A model generated the notes under the pieces. It worked only from the letters and a program-made list of their open reading frames with translations, was not told the DNA's origin and ran no database searches. Shown here piece by piece: positions 1 to 8,650 of a DNA stretch of 64,000 bases. Every line of letters starts with the position of its first letter. Position 1 is the stretch's first letter. The stretch comes from an uncultured bacterium. Lineage in GTDB: Bacteria; Acidobacteriota; Aminicenantia; Aminicenantales; Saccharicenantaceae. The position numbers and the translations under genes are program-made. The stretch spans positions 62,001-126,000 of the forward strand of contig CALEUG010000004.1 of assembly GCA_937920515.1 (NCBI GenBank). Direction: 5' to 3'.

Positions 1-1323
1 CACCCGGCTGGTGGAAATGTACTCCATCTTTTTCTGAACGCCTCGCCGATCATCCAGGAGCTGCAGCAGGTTGCCCAGGTAGCGGTCGGGGGTCAGGATC
101 AGGGCCTCGATAATCGGTTCTTCTATCCGGTCGATGTACTGAGGCTCCGGCAGCTGCGAGGGATTATGAACTTCCTGCACTTTTCCCCCGGTGGTCACCA
201 CCCGGTAACTGACGCTGGGGGCAGTGGTAATAAGGCTCAGGTTGAACTCCCGCTCCAGCCTCTCCTGGATGATTTCCCGGTGGAGCAGGCCCAGGAAGCC
301 GGCCCGGAAACCGAAACCCAGGGCCGGGGAATTTTCAGGTTCAAAGTGGAAGGAAGCGTCGTTGAGCCTTAGCTTTTCCAGGGCATCGCGCAGGTCTTCA
401 ATGCTGCTTTCACCGGCGGGGTAGAGCCCGCAGAAGACCATGGGCTTGGCTTCCTTGAATCCGGGCAGGGGCTGTTCGGCCGGCCGCAGCCTGTGGGTGA
501 TGGTCTCGCCGATGCGGGCATGGGCCAGGTTCTTTATCCCGGCGATAAGGTAACCGACTTCGCCGGTGGAAAGCTCCTCCACCCGGACCGGCTTGGGAGT
601 CAGGTAACCGATTTCTTCCACCTGGTACTCGGCGCCGGCGGCCATCAACACAATCCGGTCCCCGGTTTTTATGGTTCCGTCCACCACCCTGACCAGGACC
701 ACCACCCCGCGGTAAGGGTCAAACCAGGAGTCAAACAGCAGGGCCTTTAGCGGCGAGGCGGCGCTACCCCTCGGCGGGGGAATTCTCTGGACCACGGCTT
801 CCAGCACCTCTTCCACTCCGGTTCCTTTCTTGGCCGAGACCAGAAGAGCCTCTTCCCGCTTCAACCCGACAATATGTTCCAGCTGCTTTAGGGTCATCTC
901 TATGTCAGCCTGGGGCAGGTCTATCTTGTTGATGACCGGGATGATCAAAAGGTCGTTCTGGATGGCCAGGTAGGCGTTGGCCAGGGTCTGGGCCTCAACG
1001 CCCTGGGAAGCGTCTATGACCAGGACCGCTCCCTCGCAGGCCGCCAGGCTGCGCGAGACTTCGTAGGAAAAATCCACGTGACCGGGGGTATCAATCAGGT
1101 TAAGAATGTATACTTCGCCGGAGCGGCTGCGGTAGGTCAGCCTGGCCGTCTGGGCCTTGATGGTGATGCCCCTTTCCCGCTCCAGGTCCATGGTGTCCAG
1201 GACCTGCTCCTTGAGCTCGCGAGGAGACAGGGCCCCGGTCAGCTCGATAAAGCGGTCGGCCAGGGTGCTCTTGCCATGGTCGACGTGGGCAATGATCGAG
1301 AAATTGCGTATTCTGTCCTTCAT
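1..1323 (-). CDS. lepA: Elongation factor 4 (LepA), 3' end cut by window edge
   Basis: Translational GTPase that acts on ribosomes, thought to back-translocate or remodel stalled or assembling ribosomes at the inner face of the membrane. Translating the minus strand from the ATG at 1323 gives [20 protein letters not shown], with the G1 loop HVDHGKST, the switch motif [17 protein letters not shown] (G3) and NKIDLP (G4). These are followed by EF-G-like domain II and the LepA-specific region. About 441 residues are present against a usual length near 600, so the C-terminus lies outside the window. The gene is divergent from tatA. Absent from the ORF track only because it has no stop inside the window. 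Family assignment is firm. Confidence 0.96.
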   Translation of the reverse strand, partial: MKDRIRNFSIIAHVDHGKSTLADRFIELTGALSPRELKEQVLDTMDLERERGITIKAQTARLTYRSRSGEVYILNLIDTPGHVDFSYEVSRSLAACEGAVLVIDASQGVEAQTLANAYLAIQNDLLIIPVINKIDLPQADIEMTLKQLEHIVGLKREEALLVSAKKGTGVEEVLEAVVQRIPPPRGSAASPLKALLFDSWFDPYRGVVVLVRVVDGTIKTGDRIVLMAAGAEYQVEEIGYLTPKPVRVEELSTGEVGYLIAGIKNLAHARIGETITHRLRPAEQPLPGFKEAKPMVFCGLYPAGESSIEDLRDALEKLRLNDASFHFEPENSPALGFGFRAGFLGLLHREIIQERLEREFNLSLITTAPSVSYRVVTTGGKVQEVHNPSQLPEPQYIDRIEEPIIEALILTPDRYLGNLLQLLDDRRGVQKKMEYISTSRV

Positions 1324-1452
1324 TATTTACACCGCTCATTTATCCGGATGACCGGCCGTTTTCAGCCAGAAAAGAGGCAGGCTGTTTTCATATTTTAATG
1401 GAAAAAGGCGGTGCTGACAACTGCCCGCCCGGGCAGACCGGCCAGTCTTTCC

Positions 1453-1481
1453 TTGACTTTTTCCCGGCCATAGAGTACCTT
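1453..1481 (+). promoter_or_regulatory. Predicted sigma-70 promoter for tatA-ROK kinase
   Basis: TTGACT (1453-1458), a 17-base spacer and TACCTT (1476-1481) lie about 60 bases before the tatA ATG in the lepA/tatA divergent gap. The -35 box is good and the -10 box weak. Predicted from consensus only. Confidence 0.4.
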
Positions 1482-1539
1482 TTTATCTGGAATCGGAGAC
1501 ATCTCAACCCGTTTGAGTAAACTCCGGAAGGAGGCCTGC

Positions 1540-1731
1540 ATGTTAGGTTCAATCGGACCGACCGAACTCTTATTAATCCTGCTTATCGTTATCATCATCT
1601 TCGGAGCCAGAAAGCTTCCAGACCTGGGTAAATCCCTGGGTGAAGGTATAAAGAATTTCAAGAAAGCGGTCAGCAGCGGCAAGGAAGAGCACCCTTCTGA
1701 TAACCAGACCAAGCCGCCGGCTGCCAGTTGA
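1540..1731 (+). CDS. tatA: Sec-independent protein translocase subunit TatA/E
   Basis: Small pore-forming subunit of the twin-arginine translocase, which exports folded, often cofactor-bearing proteins. The 63-residue protein has one N-terminal membrane helix (about residues 5-20), the hinge [16 protein letters not shown] that defines the TatA family, an amphipathic helix and a short charged tail. I chose the ATG at 1540 rather than the upstream TTG at 1513, because AAGGAGG lies 5-6 bases before it and the TatA family starts right before the membrane helix. The ROK kinase follows 24 bases downstream, probably on the same transcript. No tatC is visible in the window. Confidence 0.92.
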   Translation: MLGSIGPTELLLILLIVIIIFGARKLPDLGKSLGEGIKNFKKAVSSGKEEHPSDNQTKPPAAS

Positions 1732-1755
1732 AAAACTTCTTCTGAATCCTGAGCA

Positions 1756-2712
1756 ATGCCCGAAAACCTTTATGCGGGTTTTGATTTAGGTGGAACCCAG
1801 CTCAAATACGGTCTGATCAATTCCTCCGGGCGGATAATCTATAAGAGGCAGGTCCCCAGCCCGCCCGATATCAACTCCCTCATGGCTCTTATCCAGAAAA
1901 CCTGGTCGGAGCTGGACTGCAAATATCCCGGGCGGATAAAGTCAGCCGGCTTCGGTTTTGCTGGCTTCTTCAGCCTCAAACAGAAAAGGATAATGCAGTC
2001 TCCGAACTACCCTGCCCTGGACAATTTCCCGCTCTACCCGGCCCTGAAAAAAATAATTCCCGTTCCCTTTGCGGTGCATAACGATGCCAACCTGGCAGCC
2101 TACGGCGAATACCTTTACGGAAGCGCCCGCCGGGCCCACAGCCTGGTTTTCCTGACGGTCGGCACCGGACTGGGCTCGGGTATCATCCTGGAAGGCGAAC
2201 TGTGGCAGGGAAAGGGAGGATTTGCCGGGGAGCTGGGCCATATCACCGTTAACCCCGAGGGCCTGAGATGCGGCTGCGGAAACATCGGCTGCCTGGAAAC
2301 GGAAGTTTCGGGCCCGGCCCTGGTTCGCAATTACCTGAATTTCTCAGGAAAAAAAGAAACGCTGACAGCCCGGGATATCTACCTCCGGGCCAGGGCAGGC
2401 GAGCAAGCAGCCAGGAAGAGCTTTGAACGCTGCGGTTATTTTCTGGGAATTGCCCTCGGCATCGTCATGAACTTCCTGAATCCAGAGAAAATAGTCATCG
2501 GGGGTGGAGTGATGAAGGCAGGGAAGTGGCTGCTCAAACCGGCCAGGGCCGAGGCCAGGAGAAGGTCAATCCCCCCGGCTTTTGCCACCTGCCAGATCAG
2601 GAAGGCCAGCCTGGGTAACGACGCCGGTCTGATGGGGGCGGCCGCCTGGACCCGGCATCAGATGGAAGCAGGGAAATTGCCCTTTAAGCCGCAACTTCCA
2701 GCAGCCGGGTAA
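1756..2712 (+). CDS. ROK-family sugar kinase (glucokinase-like)
   Basis: Predicted cytoplasmic ATP-dependent kinase of glucose or an amino-sugar. The N-terminal phosphate-binding motif FDLGGTQLKYG, the catalytic-Asp segment HNDANLAAYGE, the GTGLGSGII loop and the ROK zinc motif CGCGNIGCLE are all present. Length 318 aa is normal for a stand-alone ROK kinase, and no N-terminal winged helix is present, so it is an enzyme and not a ROK repressor. It probably shares the tatA transcript (24-base gap). Exact sugar cannot be read from the sequence; glucokinase is the default guess. Confidence 0.88.
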   Translation: MPENLYAGFDLGGTQLKYGLINSSGRIIYKRQVPSPPDINSLMALIQKTWSELDCKYPGRIKSAGFGFAGFFSLKQKRIMQSPNYPALDNFPLYPALKKIIPVPFAVHNDANLAAYGEYLYGSARRAHSLVFLTVGTGLGSGIILEGELWQGKGGFAGELGHITVNPEGLRCGCGNIGCLETEVSGPALVRNYLNFSGKKETLTARDIYLRARAGEQAARKSFERCGYFLGIALGIVMNFLNPEKIVIGGGVMKAGKWLLKPARAEARRRSIPPAFATCQIRKASLGNDAGLMGAAAWTRHQMEAGKLPFKPQLPAAG

Positions 2713-2738
2713 CTTTTTGTCCCTTCAAAAAGTTTTAA
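2711..2738 (+). terminator. Weak hairpin terminator after ROK kinase
   Basis: AACTTTTT and AAAAAGTT form an 8-base AT-rich inverted repeat right at the stop codon, followed by TTAAT. The position is right but the stem is weak. Confidence 0.35.
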
Positions 2739-2869
2739 TAATTTGATACAAATAAGGCTAAAAAAAGCTATAATGTTTATCTTGTTTCCGGCCTTAAAGG
2801 CCTTGATTTTCTCACATTCAGACTGAAGGTGAACTGATATCAGTTGCTGAGCGGATAAAGGAGGACCAG

Positions 2870-5800
2870 GTGGTGAGGATGAAAATTAATTTTGCCTTAA
2901 CCATAATCAGCTTATCACTGTTAGTGATATTTATTTTTCTGGCTGCCGCCGCCAGCCTTGAGGCCGCGGTTAAACTCGACGGGTCCATCAAGGGCCGCAT
3001 CACCGACAAATCAGGCCACCCGGTGGAGGGCGCTTACATTTACCTGTCCTCCCCCAGCCTGGTGGGCCTCCGTTATTTCCTTACCGGTAAGAATGGCTAT
3101 TATCATTTTCTGCAACTCCCCTCGGGCAGCTACAAGCTGGCCGTGGAAGCCCCCGGCTTTCATACGGCCATAATTAACGACATCAGGGTTGAAACAGGTA
3201 AGACGATCAGCCTGCCGGTCAGCCTGGAGACAGCCGAAGACCAGGAAGAGGAAAGGGTTCTTCTCTATCCGCTGCCTGCCCTCGATAAGGAGAACCCGGG
3301 AATATCATACATTCTGGATAGAGATATCATCAATCGTATTCCCATAACCAAAGACCTGGCCGGACTTCTACAGCTCGCCCCCGGATTGAACCCCGAAATT
3401 CCACCCCGCGACCTGAATTTCTCGGTCAATGGTTCTCCGGTCGGAGCCAGCCTGGTCACCTTCTCTGGCAACGACCTGAATCATCCGCTGAACCTGACAC
3501 CAGCCCGCAACATAAATCCTGATTCTGTGGAGGAAATCGAAATTGTCAACGCCGGAAACCCGGTGGAGAACTATTCCACTCCCGGAGCCTTTATAAAAAT
3601 CATTCCGCGTTCCGGGCAGAACAGGTCTTCCGGGCAGCTTCAATTCCTGGGCAGCGGCGGTAATTTAACCGCAAGTCTCTGGAACCAGGATGAGCTGGGC
3701 CAGATGGAATCCCCACCCGTGGTCAAGGACCGTTATAACCTCGATTTTGCCCTGAACCTGGAAGGAGCCTTCCTGCCTGACCGAATCTGGTATTTTACCA
3801 GTTTCAGGTATAACCGCCGGGCCAGGTCCACTCCCTTTGCTCCCTGGCGTGACCCCAACAACATTCCCTATCCCATGTACAGCTGGAAGTCTGGTGATTT
3901 CTCCTCTCTTTTTCGGTTCACTTCCCAGGTGACGGCCGAAATTAATGCTTCAGTCCTGTTGAGCTTTAATAAGAACAGGCAGACGGTGGACCCGGACTTT
4001 CTGACCCCGTTCAATCCCCAGATAGCCACTCTCAGCATTGCCGGGCAGAATCTCTTTCTGCTGAGCGCCAGCGGCGGTTACAAGCTGAACCAGGCCACCC
4101 AGGCCAGCCTGTTTCTCTTTTATACCCGCGATTTTCTGCCCAGGCGCCTGGATCCAAAGGGTGAAAATAATTCCCGCTATATTGACCTCGGCAACGGTTA
4201 CAGCTGGGGCAGTGGTCCATTCAACCGGGACCAGATAGGCGAAATCTTCCGGGCCGGCGCCTCCATTACCAGGTTCCAGACCTTGGCCAGGACCTTCCAT
4301 GAACTGGTGCTCGGGGCCGAGTACCAGAGTCTCCGGGCCGACGATTCGGTCTGGAAGTCCAACAACCTGATTTATTATTACCTGAACGGAAGTCCTTATT
4401 ACTATGGGTCCGGCCTTTCTCCAGAAACCGGGAACCTGGTCGGGAAAGGACTGGTCGGTTTCTACGTAGCCAGTGCGGCCCGGAATGGTTTATTGCAGAG
4501 AGCCACCCTGCATCGCCTGACCCTTTATTTCCACGATACCTTTAACCTCGGCCGGCGCCTGAATTTTTCGCTGGGGCTGAAGTTCGAAAGAATCCAGTCG
4601 GGACTGGCCGCAGTTTATAAAGGCCTCAGCGGCAGCAGCATTTCCTTTTATACCGGGGAAGCCGTTATCAGGCCGGTTTACGGGGTCAATCCCTACAGCG
4701 TGGTAAACTACCCCTCCTGGGATAACATGGTAATCTGGTATAACCTGTCCCCGCGGCTGGGGCTGGTATTCGACCTGCTGGGCACAGGAAAGACCCTGGT
4801 CAAGGGTTCTTTCGGCCGATACCAGGATAACATTAACCTGAACTTCCTGATGAATTTCTCCCCGGCCTGGTCTACCGGTTATCACAATTTCTACTGGTAT
4901 GACGAAAACGAAGACGGGATAGCCGATATAGATGACACCTTCCTGCCCTGGCCCGAAGATTACCGTATCCACCGGGAGGATTACTTCAAGAAGAGAGTTT
5001 CCCCGGACCTCAAAGCCCCGGTGACCACGGAATTGACAGCCACTCTTGAACAGCAACTGTCAGAGGTTTTTACCCTATCGCTGTCCTACCTCTCCAGAAC
5101 CAGGACCGGGATCATAGAAGATGTACTTTACGACCCGGAGGCCGACCGGGAGTGGTATTCAGTTGACCAGGCCAGCGGACTATGGATACCTTTTTCCACC
5201 GTGGTTCCCGGACAGACCGGTTACGGCGATGTTCCGGTGACAGTCTATTTCCCGTCATCCGGAGCCCCGGATTTCTTTGCACGCCTCAGCAATGTTAGTG
5301 GTTTAAAACAAAAATACTCGGCCTTTCAACTGGTAGTTAGAAAGAAGATGAGTGACAACTGGCAACTCCTGGCTTCAGCCACCTGGAGCCGGGCCGAGGG
5401 CAACTCCGGGTTAAGCCAGCTGTCGGCAATCCCCCTGAGCCAGCTGGCCATTTCTCCCAACTCCCTGGTTAACGTTACGGGCAACAGCCGCCTGGACCTG
5501 GACCGTCCCTGGGTGATAAAGGTCATGGGCAGTTACCGTTTGCCACGGGATTTTTACCTGAGCGCCTTTTTCCAGTACCTGAGCGGCACCCCCTGGGCCA
5601 GGACCGTGACCATCGTGCCACCGGCTGACTGGCTGGAAAGCCACCAGGCTGAGAACATACCGGCCACTGTCTACCTGGAAGAACCCGGGTCCAGGAGATG
5701 GCCCGATTTCCACAGCCTGGACCTCAGGCTGGAGAAGAGTTTCAGGGTCGGCCAGAAAACGCGGCTCAACGTGGCCGTTGATGTCCTCAACCTGCTCGGG

Positions 5801-5959
5801 AAAAAATACGGGCTGCAGGACCTCAACGACGGTGGTTACTGGTATCCGGAGGGCGAAGGCAGCTCCGCCGGCACCAGGATTTACAACCCCTCTTACCAGA
5901 AAATCCTGGCCCTCTATGGCACCAGGGCCGGCCAGTTGATCTTCAGCCTGAAGTTTTAA
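2870..5959 (+). CDS. Carboxypeptidase-regulatory/TonB-dependent-type outer-membrane protein
   Basis: Large predicted outer-membrane beta-barrel of the TonB-dependent-receptor superfamily, likely taking up or binding a polymer or oligomer. The 1029-aa product begins with a signal peptide, then a carboxypeptidase regulatory-like beta-sandwich (about residues 40-110: GRITDKSGHPVEGAYIYL). A plug-like domain follows (about 130-250), then a long barrel rich in aromatic strands. The C-terminal Phe (LIFSLKF) is typical of BAM substrates. GTG at 2870 follows AAAGGAGG; ATG at 2879 is also possible. A TATAAT box lies at 2769-2774 without a convincing -35. No SusD or TonB/ExbBD partner is adjacent, so the substrate is unknown. 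Confidence 0.85.
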   Translation: MVRMKINFALTIISLSLLVIFIFLAAAASLEAAVKLDGSIKGRITDKSGHPVEGAYIYLSSPSLVGLRYFLTGKNGYYHFLQLPSGSYKLAVEAPGFHTAIINDIRVETGKTISLPVSLETAEDQEEERVLLYPLPALDKENPGISYILDRDIINRIPITKDLAGLLQLAPGLNPEIPPRDLNFSVNGSPVGASLVTFSGNDLNHPLNLTPARNINPDSVEEIEIVNAGNPVENYSTPGAFIKIIPRSGQNRSSGQLQFLGSGGNLTASLWNQDELGQMESPPVVKDRYNLDFALNLEGAFLPDRIWYFTSFRYNRRARSTPFAPWRDPNNIPYPMYSWKSGDFSSLFRFTSQVTAEINASVLLSFNKNRQTVDPDFLTPFNPQIATLSIAGQNLFLLSASGGYKLNQATQASLFLFYTRDFLPRRLDPKGENNSRYIDLGNGYSWGSGPFNRDQIGEIFRAGASITRFQTLARTFHELVLGAEYQSLRADDSVWKSNNLIYYYLNGSPYYYGSGLSPETGNLVGKGLVGFYVASAARNGLLQRATLHRLTLYFHDTFNLGRRLNFSLGLKFERIQSGLAAVYKGLSGSSISFYTGEAVIRPVYGVNPYSVVNYPSWDNMVIWYNLSPRLGLVFDLLGTGKTLVKGSFGRYQDNINLNFLMNFSPAWSTGYHNFYWYDENEDGIADIDDTFLPWPEDYRIHREDYFKKRVSPDLKAPVTTELTATLEQQLSEVFTLSLSYLSRTRTGIIEDVLYDPEADREWYSVDQASGLWIPFSTVVPGQTGYGDVPVTVYFPSSGAPDFFARLSNVSGLKQKYSAFQLVVRKKMSDNWQLLASATWSRAEGNSGLSQLSAIPLSQLAISPNSLVNVTGNSRLDLDRPWVIKVMGSYRLPRDFYLSAFFQYLSGTPWARTVTIVPPADWLESHQAENIPATVYLEEPGSRRWPDFHSLDLRLEKSFRVGQKTRLNVAVDVLNLLGKKYGLQDLNDGGYWYPEGEGSSAGTRIYNPSYQKILALYGTRAGQLIFSLKF

Positions 5960-5975
5960 AAGCCCTGATCCTCTC

Positions 5976-6917
5976 TCAGAGCTTGATCTCGCTTACCTTC
6001 TTGAGCTCCTTGCCTTCGGTTCTCTGCTTAAGGGTCGAATACATCAGGTACTTCCCGGGCGGGGGCAGAGGATAGTTTTCGTCAGGCAGATTAATTTCTA
6101 TATCCATGGCAAACTTAAGCCCCCTCATTTTTTTCAACTCTTCCTCATCGGTGAAAGTCAGGTGGGCGGTTTTCTGTCCGCTCCAGACTGTTTCTCCGGC
6201 CCGGTTCTTAATCTCCACGGTGAGATAGAGCTGGGTTTCCAGGCTGGCATCATCACGGGTCTCAAACCAGATCTGTTCATACTTCATGCTGAAGGCCAGC
6301 CTGGCCTTGAGACTGTCGGCAGCCCGCTGGATGCGGCCGAGCTTCAGGTCGTAATCAAAAACGCTTCTTTCCCGGGTAATGGTGTTCTGGAAAAAGCCCT
6401 GGGCCAGGTTCAGGTCCTGCAGGTGTTCCAGGTTTATGGCCGAGAGAATAAAGTTACCAGAACAATGTTCATCGATAAAAATGACAGGAAAGCTTCCATA
6501 ATACCAGACTTCCCGGCAGTAGCCCCTGGCCTCCATGGGGTAGGCATGGCGCTCGGTCGGTGGACCGAAAAGGATGTAGATTCGCCCGCGGTCGGTCAGC
6601 CAGCCCGGACGGCCTTCTCCCAGGAACATCTGGTTGGCCCGGTTCAGCCTCTGGTAATATTCGTCCTTATACTCGTTTTTCTCAGTATCAGGGTCGGGGT
6701 CCCGCCTGGCCCAGAAATCTTCCTTGAATTTCTCTCTTTCCGACTCAGGCAACTCCAGAAAGATCTTACGTTCCCCGGGCGTGATGATGTAACGAACCTC
6801 CGACAGCCAGTCCTGGTCGGCCGGTTTCAGTTTCCTTTCGAGGCGGATCATGAGGCAGGAGCTGGCCAGCAGGCTCAAAACTGATAGAAAAGCAAAAAAT
6901 AAAAATCTTTTTCGCAT
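5976..6917 (-). CDS. GWxTD-domain lipoprotein
   Basis: Predicted outer- or inner-membrane lipoprotein of unknown function. The GWxTD domain, named for GWLTDRGRIYILFGPP here, is characteristic of Acidobacteriota/Aminicenantes and relatives. I start at the ATG at 6917, not the track start 6971, because the segment MRKRFLFFAFLSVLSLLASSC is a clear lipoprotein signal with a lipobox Cys and GGGGAG lies upstream. Conserved domain at about residues 85-170; a beta-rich C-terminal half (about 190-313) follows. Probably cotranscribed behind the radical SAM gene (54-base gap). Convergent with the TonB-type gene, 16 bases between stops. Useful as a lineage marker. Confidence 0.85.
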   Translation of the reverse strand: MRKRFLFFAFLSVLSLLASSCLMIRLERKLKPADQDWLSEVRYIITPGERKIFLELPESEREKFKEDFWARRDPDPDTEKNEYKDEYYQRLNRANQMFLGEGRPGWLTDRGRIYILFGPPTERHAYPMEARGYCREVWYYGSFPVIFIDEHCSGNFILSAINLEHLQDLNLAQGFFQNTITRERSVFDYDLKLGRIQRAADSLKARLAFSMKYEQIWFETRDDASLETQLYLTVEIKNRAGETVWSGQKTAHLTFTDEEELKKMRGLKFAMDIEINLPDENYPLPPPGKYLMYSTLKQRTEGKELKKVSEIKL

Positions 6918-6971
6918 TGAAATTATCTCCCCTAATAAATTACCCTTCCGCGCCTTGTAAATCAACTCCAA

Positions 6972-8327
6972 TCAGCTTTCACGGCTCTTCCGTTTTATTT
7001 CCTCCAGTTCTTCCGGAGCAATGCTTCCCCAGAAATAGGGAAAAACCAGCTTGTTGTGAAGAAGCGGGTCGGAATCGGGCTTGAGCTTTCCGGCTTTTAT
7101 CAGGAATTCCCAGTCCCTGGTTCCTGGAACCGGAGAGTAGTAAGCCAGGCGGGGCCGGGCCTCGAGTTTTTTGATGAACCTCAGGCTGTCCAGCACCTGG
7201 TTGCCGGTCTGCAAGGGTTGTCCCACCAGGACGTAAACAGAAATTTCAGCCCGACGGTAGCCGGCCTCTTCCAGGTAGTCCAGGGCTTTCTCCAGGTCAG
7301 CCACTTCCACCTTGGGCCCGGTCTGCCTCAGCCAGTCCGGGTCGACACTTTCCAGGCTCAAAAAGATCGAGGAGAAGCCAGCCTTTTTCATCAACACTGC
7401 CAGTTCCCGGTCAACAACCCGGGGTGAAAGCCCGTTAGGAGTGTGAAAGTTTAACCCTAACTGCAGACAGGCCAGGGCTTCCATAATTTTTGACAGGTGC
7501 CGGTTCTGGTTGAGCAGCAGGGCATCGTCATAAAAGGCAATATTTCTGGCACCCAGTCTACGAAAATGCAGTATCTCGGAAACCACCCGCTCGGGCAGCC
7601 TCTGCTCAAAGCCCGGATAAAGCAGGCAACTGGCACAGTAACTGCAATTCAGAGGACAGCCCCGGGAGGTAAGCAGGCAGACCGTCGACCTGTCCTGGTA
7701 GAGGTCGTAAGCCGGAAAAGGAAGCGAATCAAGCCCTGGAAACCCGGCCTTTTCTGCTCCAGACTTGAATATACCCGGACCGAAGATTTCTTCCAGCAAC
7801 GGCAGAACCTGGTTCTCGCCGGCTCCGACCACCACCGCGGCTCCCGACTGGCTGCGGGCATGTTCCGGGCAGAGGGTAGGGTAAATCCCCCCGAGTATCA
7901 CCGGGACCTGGCCGAAGACCTTCCTGACCAGCTCAACTGCCGCCTGCACCCCGGGATACCAGTAGGTCATGCTGCAGGTCAGTAGCACTGCTTCAGGTAC
8001 GGGCAGCCGTTTCAGGTAATCTTCAGCCTGGGCCAGGGGCCAGCCATACCTGGAAAACTTTCTGGGAATATGGCGGAAAATATCGGGCTTCAGAACTTCT
8101 TCTTTATAAAAGGAGGCCCGGCCATCGGGGCGCGGCTTGTTCCGAAAACCGGACCTGCTTTCAACGCGGCTGCAATCCAGCAGGTCCAGGAAATCTATTT
8201 CAAGGCTGGTATGTTCCCTGATAATGGCCGCCAGATAAAGCAGCCCGAGTGGCCTCAGCCAGAAATCGCAGGCGGTGAAATCATATATCCAGGGATTGAT
8301 GAGAAGGATGTGTTTTTTATGAGGCAT
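6972..8327 (-). CDS. B12-binding-type radical SAM protein
   Basis: Predicted cytoplasmic radical S-adenosylmethionine enzyme, about 451 aa. The N-terminal Rossmann-like cobalamin-binding-type region (about residues 1-180) contains VILGGIYPTLCPEHA. The [4Fe-4S] motif CPLNCSYCASC gives CxxxCxxC at about residue 220, followed by the radical SAM TIM barrel. Substrate unknown; relatives methylate or rearrange lipids, cofactors or antibiotics. The track start at 8369 runs backwards through the tRNA-Leu gene, so I chose the ATG at 8327 (MPHKKHILLINPW). The tRNA ends only 12 bases upstream, so the two may share a transcript. Confidence 0.85.
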   Translation of the reverse strand: MPHKKHILLINPWIYDFTACDFWLRPLGLLYLAAIIREHTSLEIDFLDLLDCSRVESRSGFRNKPRPDGRASFYKEEVLKPDIFRHIPRKFSRYGWPLAQAEDYLKRLPVPEAVLLTCSMTYWYPGVQAAVELVRKVFGQVPVILGGIYPTLCPEHARSQSGAAVVVGAGENQVLPLLEEIFGPGIFKSGAEKAGFPGLDSLPFPAYDLYQDRSTVCLLTSRGCPLNCSYCASCLLYPGFEQRLPERVVSEILHFRRLGARNIAFYDDALLLNQNRHLSKIMEALACLQLGLNFHTPNGLSPRVVDRELAVLMKKAGFSSIFLSLESVDPDWLRQTGPKVEVADLEKALDYLEEAGYRRAEISVYVLVGQPLQTGNQVLDSLRFIKKLEARPRLAYYSPVPGTRDWEFLIKAGKLKPDSDPLLHNKLVFPYFWGSIAPEELEEIKRKSRES

Positions 8328-8339
8328 AAATAAAAAAGG

Positions 8340-8426
8340 TGGTGCGGAAGGTGGGACTCGAACCCACACAGCCTTTCGGCCATAAACTCCTGAGGCTTAC
8401 GCGTCTGCCAATTCCGCCACTTCCGC
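8340..8426 (-). tRNA. tRNA-Leu (anticodon CAG)
   Basis: Reading the minus strand, the acceptor GCGGAAG pairs with CTTCCGC, the CCA is encoded (TGG at 8340-8342 on plus), and the D-arm GGCGGAATTGGCAGACGC is typical of class II tRNA. The anticodon stem TAAGC/GTTTA closes the loop CTCAGGA, giving anticodon CAG. A long variable arm GGCCGAAAGGC and T-loop GTTCGAGTC follow. Length 87 nt. A T-run follows the CCA. Confidence 0.96.
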
Positions 8427-8589
8427 AACCTGCCTCAAAAGGCATCATAATTATATACATTAAACCGGGCTCTGTAAAGACCGATTCGGTAATCAAGACC
8501 AGGCCCGGCCTGATGGATATAACTGGCAGGAATTCTGTTCAGGACCCCATAGACTGGATACCATGTCTTGGCCGGAAAGAAAAATTAAT

Positions 8590-8617
8590 TTGACTTCTGG
8601 ATATATTTTTATAGAAT
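8590..8617 (+). promoter_or_regulatory. Predicted sigma-70 promoter for the FadL-like gene
   Basis: TTGACT (8590-8595), 16-base spacer, TAGAAT (8612-8617), then a 33-base AT-rich leader ending in AAGGAGG before the ATG at 8651. Confidence 0.6.
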
Positions 8618-8650
8618 TAGGCTTATTTTTTATTTAAGGAGGATATTGCT

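Noticed and set aside
8328-8369. N-terminal extension of the radical SAM ORF (track start 8369)
   Set aside because: The extension is translation of the tRNA-Leu 3' part; the true start is the ATG at 8327.
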